Source: Xiphydria camelus (Eukaryota > Arthropoda > Insecta > Hymenoptera > Xiphydriidae). From it: DNA of 64,000 nt. Below are positions 56,302 to 64,000 of the stretch, one piece after another (the stretch's first letter is position 1; each line of letters opens with the position of its first letter). The DNA is taken from assembly GCA_963678675.1 (NCBI GenBank), contig OY783198.1, positions 13,278,580 to 13,342,579 of the forward strand, read 5' to 3'. A model generated the notes under the pieces. It did not search any database, was not told the DNA's origin, and was given only the letters and a program-made list of their open reading frames with translations. Position numbers and translations under genes: made by a program.

Positions 56302-57958
56302 TTATTTTTTATGAAATGAAATGAAATAATTCTGTTTATCAGTCAAAGAAAGACTCACATTACACGAAGAACAATGCCATCCTGTCCTGTAAGGATGTTC
56401 TCGGGTGCTACAAGAGGCACATCTGACCTTGGTACCATGAACGGGCATGTGAGCGGCCTTGTCTGTTCTTGTTTCAATTGGCACATGTATCTTGTGCCTA
56501 TTCACTACTTGCTCGGTACTTCGTCGACAGCATTGTGGTGTTTGAGGATCAGCGCCAATGAGTCCTGCTGATATTGCCAATCGAAAGTCTTTCAATTTTA
56601 AATTTGCGCCACCATCAGCCAGCCGATCTTTAAAAAGTATGAAAGCATTTACTACCACTAAGTTCAGCAAATGCCAGATAAACCTATGATACCATTTTTT
56701 TGACTTTCGGTCAATTTCATATAGTTTTTTCAGCATATATCAGACTTGTCTACATATCCCATATGTCTGTTATAGTCCTTGACAATCTTGAAACACGTGA
56801 ATTCTGACTGAGTACCGTCTTTTTGCTTCCTTGAAATTTGTTCTTCCTGAAGACTATGAAAATTACTGAGGAAGTATACTGCTTTATTGTCCATCCACTT
56901 TAGTGCCATAAGTCCGTCGTCATTGGCAAACCAGTCTGAATCGCCTCTTTTTATTCTCTTATCTGCAGTAAAATCGGTCGGGAAGTTTCTTCGATTCTTT
57001 TTCATTGTTCCACAAGCGTAAAGATCTTGCTGTGCCAGTTCTTGGTAGAGTTTGATTGTTGAAAAGAAGTTGTCTATGTAGATTTCGTGGCGTTTCTTCT
57101 GCAAACATTGTGTGAGGTCCAGAACAACTCGCTTTCCCAAATTCTGCTCGGTAATATCCTTTAGTTTTCCTGTGGTAACGAGGTTATTAGTAGAGTACCT
57201 ACTTCCCAAGTTTAGATATTTACCTGTATACACTTGGAATTGGGAGACAAATCCGTTTTCATTAGCTCTGATCCATATTTTGTAGCCTCTTTTTACCGGC
57301 TTCATCGGCATATATTGTTTCAAAGTACTCCTTCCCTTGAATCTCAACCTCGACTCATCAATTGACTGACACTTGCTAGGTTTGTAGCATTTCATAAAAG
57401 TTTCTGATAGTTTGTCAATCATTGGACGTATTTTGTATAATTTGTCATATCTGGGTTCATTTTTTTTAGGTTCCACGCTGTTATCATTCAAATGAAAATG
57501 GCCTAGGAGCCAAGAGCAAACCTATTTCGGTTCATGCAGGAAGAGATATAGTGGTCTCGTATGTCAGACGGGAAGACCAGTAGTCTTTATAGCTGGGTAA
57601 TTTCTCGATGCACATTAGAATATTTATTCCCAAAAAACATTTCATCTCATCAACGGTTGTAGGTGTGAAATTGGGGTTTCCTGCGTTTTTTTGAGTTGCA
57701 TAAAGGTTGGTTTGGAAAACCATTGCATCCAGTAGTTCTGACGTGATCAATTGCATGAAGAAATCAAGAGGGGTCTCAACATCGTCGGGAACACACACAC
57801 AGAGAGAGAGAGAGAGAGGGGGAGGGGGAGGGGAGGGGGAGGAAGAGGGAGAGAGAGAGAGGGGGAGAGAGAGAGGGAGGGGGGAGAGAGAGAGAGGGAG
57901 GGGAGAGGGAGGGAGAGAGAGAGAGAGGAGGGAGGGGGAGGGAGGGGGAGGGGGGGAG

Positions 57959-58024
<66 letters not shown>

Positions 58025-58464
58025 CCTGTTTCTTCTTCAAAAGGCAGCTGCTGAACGAATTTTGAGTCATCTTTGGACCAAGAAACCTGTTTTTTCTTCT
58101 TTGTCGCAGGTTTTGAGATGCGCTGCTGCCGCTGCGCAAGTGGTATCTCATCCTCTGATTCCCAATCAGAAGATCCAGGCTCATTCAACTGATTTTTCAA
58201 TTCGTTTGTTGGAGTATTCCAGGTCATATTCTCGATTTGCGCATCCAAATTCGCATTTTGTGCCGACTCAGTTTCTTCGTCGTCGGTTTCTGTGCCCCAG
58301 ACCACAGATTCGTTATCAGAAGGAATTTCTTCGAGAATGGCAACTTCAGCAGGAGAATTTCTCCAGGGCCGAGAGAGGTTGAAATTACCTCTTCCTGCCA
58401 AGAAATATCCTTTTGTAACTACCGAATTCAAGCTGAGGGTCCTAGTGGTCCCAAAAGGAACCAC
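56302..58464 (-). pseudogene. piggyBac-type transposase, broken by frameshifts and a microsatellite
   Basis: Three minus-strand frames cover it in order: 58464-57532, 57491-56730 and 56736-56302. The first has an acidic lead, a Ser-Leu run from a GA/TC microsatellite and TVDEMKCFLGINILMCIEKL. The second has the DDE_Tnp_1_7 core: CQSIDESRLRFKGRS (first Asp), IYIDNFFST (second Asp) and MALKWMDNKAVYFLS (third Asp). The third has YEIDRKSKKWYHRFIWHLLN and a C-terminal Cys-rich zinc-binding tail (CASCSTREHPYRTGWHCSSC). Frameshifts lie near 57500 and 56735. It would have catalysed TTAA-specific cut-and-paste transposition. It is now inactive. Confidence 0.85.
57797..58021. repeat. GA/GGGA microsatellite inside the piggyBac transposase frame
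   Basis: Purine-only tract of GA and GGGGA units, about 225 bp, between coding stretches of the transposase that remain in one reading frame. Confidence 0.9.
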
Positions 58465-59219
58465 CCAGTTTGGAAGGGTGTGAAGGGGACAACAACAAAA
58501 AATTGCCCCTCATACACATATATCAACTTATTATAAAGCTAATAGTAAAGGAAATGCTATTTACTTACGGTCCATAACGCGTTAGAAATGTTTTACACTG
58601 TTTTTCTTGCACAAAAGCACGACACATATAAGCACGTGGAGACTGTTTACCTCTATGGGCATTATGCGTAGGAAGTTGCGCCGCTGCCGCTAGCACAAGT
58701 CACAACACGTTCGAAGGGACCCCCCTCCACATGCGGTTCCAGCTAGTGCTTACTGGTACAGTAAAAACAAATTTTTGAATATGTGGTTCCAAGCGATTAC
58801 CACTGGACCTCAAAGGGTTAACTGAAAGAAGTATAGTATAGTCATTGTGAATTACGTATTTCTTTGAAACAAATTGTTTCTTTAAATCAGCACATGAATT
58901 GTTAGAACCAAAGAACGCAGAATAATCGTTCTAATAATTTGCTTCATTCCACTTGAAAAACGCATCTTTCAGGTCAATAATTTTACTATTTATCTGGAAC
59001 ACTACATTTTTCACATGAAAGAAATGACTTCATTGAATATTTCTCTTTCCCCAAAAGAAATATTCTTTCAAATCAACAGAAAATGTCTTTCCGTCAATAA
59101 TTCTGACGTCATTAATGCTAACGCAGTTTTTCTTTAACTGAAAGAAGTATAGTATAGTCATTATGAATTACGTATTTCTTTGAAATAAATCGCTTCTTTA
59201 AATCAACACATGAATTAAC

Positions 59220-59956
59220 ACGTAACATTGAGGGAAAGTGAACGCGAACCTATCTAACTACTGATCGCTACCGGCAGAGTGTGAGATCAAAACGCGAAAA
59301 CTCGAATTCTATATAATCAATACTTATAAAATTCCTTCAACAAGTGTAAGAGGCTTGACTGAAGGAATGACTAGAAATTAAATCTAAGCTAAAAAATGGG
59401 TATAAAGGACCCAGAATAATTGCAAGTCAGAGGGACTAGGACACCGCGCGTCACCGAGGGTAAAATCGGTCACTGTCGGTAAAGATAAAATCGCTGTGCT
59501 AATATCCCGTTTGCCCGCTATATGGCGAATATTCTCGCGGATGCAAATTTATGTTTTAGTATTTATAAGAGCGACGTTGAAAAGTGTAATGGTTGTTGCT
59601 TCATGGGTCAATTGGGGCTTTGATCAACTGGTTTTTGGAGGTGGGTGAGGTGTCGTGAGCTCGCTCCAGCCTTACCGCTGGTTGTCCTGGTACTACAGTA
59701 CCTCGAGGACCAGCCAATTAGTCTCTTGTAAATATTAGCCTTCTTCGCAGAGCAGTCACAAATCATTGGCAAGCGGCGCTATTAACAAACTGCGCATGCA
59801 TGGATCAGTTGCGTTTTACTTCCAGTCAAATATCTAGCTCTCTCTTCAAAATACGGCGTTCATCTGTCAATGACAATTTTACTTGGACCAAAGGAATATA
59901 TTATATCTTCAAGTAGAAGAAATATTTCTTTACTTTAAATTATTATGTCATTGACT
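59220..59956. other. Non-repeat interior of the 4.6-kb element
   Basis: No gene was recognised. Slightly less AT-rich, with TCGGTCACTGTCGGTAAAG words near 59468. Confidence 0.25.
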
Positions 59957-60202
59957 AGATGACCTATTTTTTACCGCGAAAGACGCGAGTAATTGTCTTG
60001 AATACAACTTTTTTCGAAGTAAATATAGATGTTTTAGTAAGAAATATTCTGTTACGCCGAAGACATATTTCTTTGACTAGATGACCTATTTTTTGCAGCG
60101 AAAGACGCGAGTAATTGTCTTGAATACAACTCTTTTCGAGGTAAATATAGATATCTTAGTTAGTAAGAAATATTCTGTTACGCCGAAGACATATTTCTTT
60201 GC
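59957..60202. repeat. Tandem duplication of about 120 bp
   Basis: ACTAGATGACCTATTTTTTR starts both copies (59953 and 60077). Both contain CGAAAGACGCGAGTAATTGT and TTCTGTTACGCCGAAGACAT. Confidence 0.8.
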
Positions 60203-60456
60203 TTCAAAAACGCACTTCTTTTGCCATATAACATCACAGTTCGAATCGAAGGTACAAGGATTCAAAATAAATAAATGTGCTCCTTCATTTGTACAACTGT
60301 TTCTGTCGGTCCAAAGAAATATATCTTCCATTGAAATATTTTCTTTCGATAAAAGATTTCTTTGGACTAAAAAAATATAGTTTCGGAGCTATACAAAGAA
60401 ATATTTCTTTCAACCCGAATAAAATGTCTTTGATCCAAAGAATTTTTTTCTCAGTG

Positions 60457-61640
60457 TATTCTCTCGCTTTCGCGTGTTCCTCGATGTCTGTAGTGAATAC
60501 AAATGATTTTGTCGAGAGATCTTGAATATTCTTCTCAGCCTCGGTGTACGACGCTAAAAAAGATAAAGTTCAGTTAAGACTAAGTTTTTATTAAGTTGTA
60601 AAGTAAGATTACGTTGTAAACTCACAGCACGGAATAAAAAATATATAACTTACTCGCTGAACCTCTGATAGAAATTCTATGTAAAGCCCACGACTTGAGT
60701 GGTTCACCCTCGGATTGCACAAGATCATTTAAAATCCTTGTATTTGTTTTTGTGCAATTCAAGATGAATGGTGTCACCAGATGATCTTGTCTATCATCAT
60801 AGAAAATCCACTTCGCCGGTACAATATCGATGCTCTTGGTGCTTGTGATGTCATCCACAAATAGGACGAGCATACATTTTTCTGTTAAGGCCATATTTAA
60901 TATATGAAACATAATTATACAATATATAACAATAATAATAATAATAATAACAATAATGCAAGATTGTCAAAATCCTTAATATTTGACTATTTAGTATTTT
61001 AAATAGATAATTGTTTGGATAAAAGAGAAGGATATAATGGATATCGATTATTCGAATTTTATATTAGGAAAAAAACAGAATCAACAATCCAGTGTATTTG
61101 TAGTTGATACTGGTTTCATAACAACAACAAGATAGCGCGAAAGAAGTTTGCGTGACAAAGAAATATGGCGCTAAATAAGCGCTGCATGACAAAGAAAAAT
61201 GGCGCCAAATAAGTGCAGTGTGATAGCAAAAGAATATGCCGCGAAATAAGTGCCTTGTGACGATGCTTTCACACTTGTTACATTTCTTTATTACGTAAAT
61301 GCTTTTATACTTCTCAATCAACGTTGGATTATACACATAAAATTATGGCTAAAGATTTGATTGTAAGCAAGAAAATGATTGCGTTAAAAAAGAACTACAA
61401 GTATACGTATTCGTAAATATACTTCAATTGAAAATGCTTGGTTTTCGTTCTTGTTTCGATAACTACTTTATTATTTAATTCTGCTCAGGTTTAAATAATG
61501 TATTATCATTAATAATCGATGAAACAACTCTTACCTTCGTGTTCCGCAGAGGTCGTCAATATTTACTTTGTATTTCCTTGACTACACCAATAACACGCCG
61601 CGCGTCTGAACGAGACTACACTATTAGATTCCGAGGTTAT
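60457..61640 (-). CDS. Small host-type gene (DUF4806-family N-terminus-like), exon 2 truncated by a transposon
   Basis: Exon 1 runs from ATG 60894 (an in-frame ATG also lies at 60912) to 60654, donor gtaagt. Exon 2 starts at 60553 after TTTTTTAG. The joined frame reads MALTEKCMLVLFVDDITSTK, SIDIVPAKWIFYD, LHRISIRGSATSYTEAEKNI and STKSFVFTTDIEEHAKARE. The layout (short beta-rich lead with IVPxxWI, then a basic strand and YxEAE) recalls the N-terminal part of ant DUF4806 proteins. That is recall, not proof. Exon 2 ends at the TA-flanked end of the 55869-60456 element, so the rest is displaced or lost. A likely 5' noncoding exon ends at 61535 with CGAAG|gtaagag, with CpG-rich sequence up to about 61640. 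Probably a disrupted gene. Confidence 0.5.
60895..61534. other. Probable first intron of the minus-strand gene at 60457-61640
   Basis: AT-rich. Repeated GACAAAGAAATATGGCGCYA-like words at 61152-61240 occur about three times (a minor tandem array). Confidence 0.35.
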
Positions 61641-62034
61641 AAGACAATGCGATGACGAGTTTATCTCGAGTTATATTCTCACACACATTCGATTAGCACA
61701 AGCCGTTTGTGTGAACTTATAATATTCACTCTCGCGGATATCTTGGAAATAATTGAAGGGTACAGGAGAAGAAGGGGTATTATCCTCAAAAACTGTTTTT
61801 GAGTAATCACGTTTTTAAAGTTTGTAGACTCCGACTGGTTCTCCCTAAGTGATCTCATTTATAGTAATTACATTATAGCAAACTGTTACTTTATTTCTTT
61901 AAGCAAAGTACCATTCTGAAATAATTTATTGTTAGAACAACGAGAAAAACAGAAAAAGATGCAACAACTTCTGTTTGTTAAGTTGAAGAAGGGAGGGAGT
62001 CCTGGACATTCCGCCTTTTTGTGAAGTCCAATAG
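61641..62034. other. Intergenic stretch between the two minus-strand genes
   Basis: AT-rich, nothing recognised. It should contain the promoter of the gene at 60457-61640 and the 3' flank of the gene at 62035-64000. Confidence 0.3.
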
Positions 62035-64000
62035 TCAAGCTGTAGTAGCTGTGGTCAAACTATCGAAATACTGTTGTGTTTCTGGGCGACAGTATTTCTT
62101 GAGTTTTTGGAGATCGGCAAACTTTTCTTCCGAGATCGGAATAGGACCTGAGAATTAAAAGAATTCATTGGTGTTTTTCCTATCTTTTTGCATACCTAAT
62201 AGTTATTTTTGATACGAGTGCGTGAAGCGCATGTTTTTAACGAGTGTGAAGTTTGCCGCACGAGCGAAGCGATAGCGGCAATCACACGAGTTAAAAACGG
62301 CGCGAAACGCACGAATATCGAATTTGACTTTTTGTCTGTCACCAAAGTGTCAAAACCGAGGTTGGAGCGTGGGCGCGGACGGGGTTCGGGGTGGTGGTAC
62401 GGAGGGTTGGTTGGGGGGGGGCAAAAAAAATCATAAAACATATTTTTTAAAGAAAAGAAAGAAAAATATCAACACATTGAAAGTTAGAGTAAAATTATAA
62501 ACTTTTATCAATATCAAAAAAAAATTAAATATGCATTTTTTGGACAACAACAAAAATCAACAAATTCATAGTTGGACACTGATAAGCAATAACGTGTCAA
62601 CCAACACTGGTTCCATTGTTGAATAAAATCGGGATCCATTGTCACGAGTTTTTATTTATTTCACACTATAAAACTACAATTCACCGTTTTGAGGTTATGT
62701 GTACCGGCTTTCTGTCAACTGTGCAGTCACTCAGCGCATGCGCAGTGTTGGACATTCGGTTGGATTCACTGACTGCTAACTTCACAACTATTTCTCCAGT
62801 GCAGAAAAAAGTGTTCACGCACTGCGCAGGTACTTTCACACACTGCGCAGGTTGTTCACACACTGAGCAGCTTCAGTGCGTGAAACACGATTTCACAAGC
62901 GTCGAGGACGAATGAAAAACCGAGGTTTTTGACACTTGGTGACAAAATAATGCTTATTATTGTACACGTGCAGGCAAGGGTTCCTAGATAGTTCAACCTT
63001 GAGTTGTTCCTTACCATCGTAAGGAGATCCAGGTAACTCAAATTCACCCGCCTGCAGTGTAGTTGAAAACGTGTTTTTCTTCTTCTTTGATAACATAACA
63101 GCTGTACTGAAGATTCCGTTGTACGTTTCCCGATAGAAGACCAGACGGGGATGATTTTCTTCGATCTTGAATTCTCTGATGGGCCTCATTTGAAACGGAC
63201 ACGTATCCTTATATCTGGGCATCAGAAAGCTTGTCCATTTTCACAAGTCAAGGCTCATTGTCAAAGCTCAGGTTTTCTCCGGGTTGCACGAAATACCTCG
63301 ACCCATTCTTGTGGTACTTCAACTTTTGTTTTTTGGTTTATCAATCCCATGTTCTTATCAGGTTCCATGTAAGAGTGACCTCTTATCGGAAAGACCACAA
63401 GAATCGTTCTAAACCGCTTTTCCCGGTGTACCAAGTTGTGCAGAAAGCGGAAAACGGTGTAATTTTTATTTTGACCGCCACATGAATCGCAAAAAATATG
63501 CAAATCTCTGACTTCCATTGGCAAGAAATTATACACAAAATGGTGCAACATAGAACATACGTTATCACTTCCTTTCTTGGCCACTGATTCGGGATACACG
63601 TAGAAAACGCTCTTTCCTGATGACAGAACGTGTATGTTGAATGAATAAACCGACAGCTGCCTACTGTAATACACATCATTTGTGGTGATGTTCGGAACCG
63701 GCAAATTTTTTTGGAAATCCATACAGATGGCTTCTTTAGTGGAATCTTTTTTGGAATTCGGTTTGGCAGTGCGTTTTCTATTATAAAAAGTTTCCCCGCT
63801 TTTAACTTGGGTAGTTTATTTTGTGTTTCGAGGGCTATATTTTCTGTTGAAATTTCAGTTATTCGATTAATTAAATTCGATCCGTCCGGAAGATTAGCCT
63901 TTTCGGCCTGTAGGGCCTTAAGCTTGGCAGTAAATTCATCGCATATACTGCAGGTATCAGTTCTAGGGTATCCAAAAGCGATATTAAATTCGTTGTTGAA
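62035..64000 (-). pseudogene. DUF7869-type (transposon-derived?) gene, 3' part, with frameshifts
   Basis: The minus strand enters from beyond base 64000 with FNIAFGYPRTDTCSICDEFT, then (after a frame change near 63800) MDFQKNLPVPNITTNDVYYS, the core LHIFCDSCGGQNKNYTVF, RGHSYMEPDKNMGLINQKTK, and after a second break near 63250 (frame change plus TGA) CPFQMRPIREFKIEENHPRL and ELPGSPYDG. The donor at 63014 (GATG|gtaagg) and acceptor at 62148 (TTCTCAG) give PYDGPIPISEEKFADLQKLK and a stop at 62035. This arrangement matches a large arthropod protein family I know as DUF7869, thought to be transposase-related (DxxY, CDxCGGQNKN and DKxxG stretches). Two disruptions make this copy a likely pseudogene. 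Confidence 0.65.
62200..62948. mobile_element. MITE inserted in the last intron of the DUF7869-type gene
   Basis: A palindromic module (GTGCGTGAAGCGC...GCGCGAAACGCAC, 62219-62313) is followed by TGTCACCAAAGTGTCAAAAC, which is inverted at the far end as GTTTTTGACACTTGGTGACA (62919-62938). Related to 15965-16250. It lies wholly between the donor (63014) and acceptor (62148). CACTGCGCAGGTNNTTCACA-type repeats (62818-62870) sit inside. Confidence 0.6.

Larger units (their letters stand above)
56115..58817 (-). mobile_element. piggyBac element, degenerate, TTAA target duplication
   Basis: CCCTTCGGTCCC and the opposite end (reversed: CCCTTTGAGGTCC) are bounded by TTAA (56111-56114 and 58818-58821). 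A tandem copy of the host sequence at about 59103-59170 keeps the uninterrupted site (GCAGTTTTTCTTTAACTGAA). The transposase gene inside is frameshifted. Confidence 0.85.
55869..60456. mobile_element. TA-flanked element with CACWGAGAAAAAAATTC ends, expanded by internal duplications and a piggyBac insertion
   Basis: The left end CACAGAGAAAAAAATTCTTT and the right end, which in reverse reads CACTGAGAAAAAAATTCTTT, are bounded by TA (55867-55868 and 60457-60458). Inside are many AAAGAAAT/ATTTCTTT words, a direct duplication (55975-56110 plus 58818-58970, against 58985-59215), a second tandem repeat (59957-60202) and the piggyBac insertion 56115-58817. Its right end lies within the second exon of the minus-strand gene at 60457-61640. 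Confidence 0.7.

Noticed and set aside
60086..60525. ORFs on both strands over the 60-kb tandem repeats
   Set aside because: They are low-complexity Phe/Lys/Ser readings of AAAGAAATATTTCTTT-type repeats.

Overview
The window is eukaryotic nuclear DNA from an insect. A hymenopteran, perhaps an ant, is my best guess. The evidence is spliced genes with GT-AG introns, an AT-rich background with CpG-rich islands, arthropod-type gene families (a DUF4806 protein and a winged-eye-like protein) and a dense load of DNA transposons. There are no bacterial operons, rRNA genes or CRISPR arrays. The lineage call is inference.

Host-like genes are few. At 225-1452 (+) lie the last three exons of a DUF4806 protein. 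At 8836-12858 (+) lie three exons of a lysine-rich protein resembling Drosophila winged eye. Its expected BAH-domain exons were not found, so the gene either continues beyond the window through a very long intron or is truncated. At 60457-61640 (-) is the 5' part of a small gene whose second exon is cut by a transposon. At 62035-64000 (-) is a broken DUF7869-type gene that runs off the window, with a MITE in its last intron. Two CpG-rich stretches (7516-8835 and 32503-34960) look like promoter/5'UTR sequence.

Most of the rest is nested mobile DNA. It includes a TRIM with a tRNA-Trp primer site (4176-5055); a TA-flanked composite family of about 1.58 kb with an internal tRNA-derived SINE (5935-7513 and 36361-37938, plus fragments); PIF/Harbinger elements and MITEs with TWA duplications (1593, 32154, 38408, 39854); piggyBac elements with TTAA duplications (35477 MITE; 56115-58817 with a frameshifted transposase); an apparently intact DDE-plus-SWIM transposase gene (46820-48952) between 49-bp terminal inverted repeats; a pogo-like element carrying a PHD-finger ORF (21136-22082); a Helitron-like 3' end (about 51671); and many long palindromic (foldback) elements.

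The striking organisation is nesting inside palindromes. When an element inserted into one arm, the other arm, or a tandem copy, still shows the uninterrupted target. This allows exact element boundaries to be read from the window itself for the TA-flanked composite element, the piggyBac element, the pogo-like element, the Harbinger element and the insertion in the 8.1-kb TTAA-flanked element.
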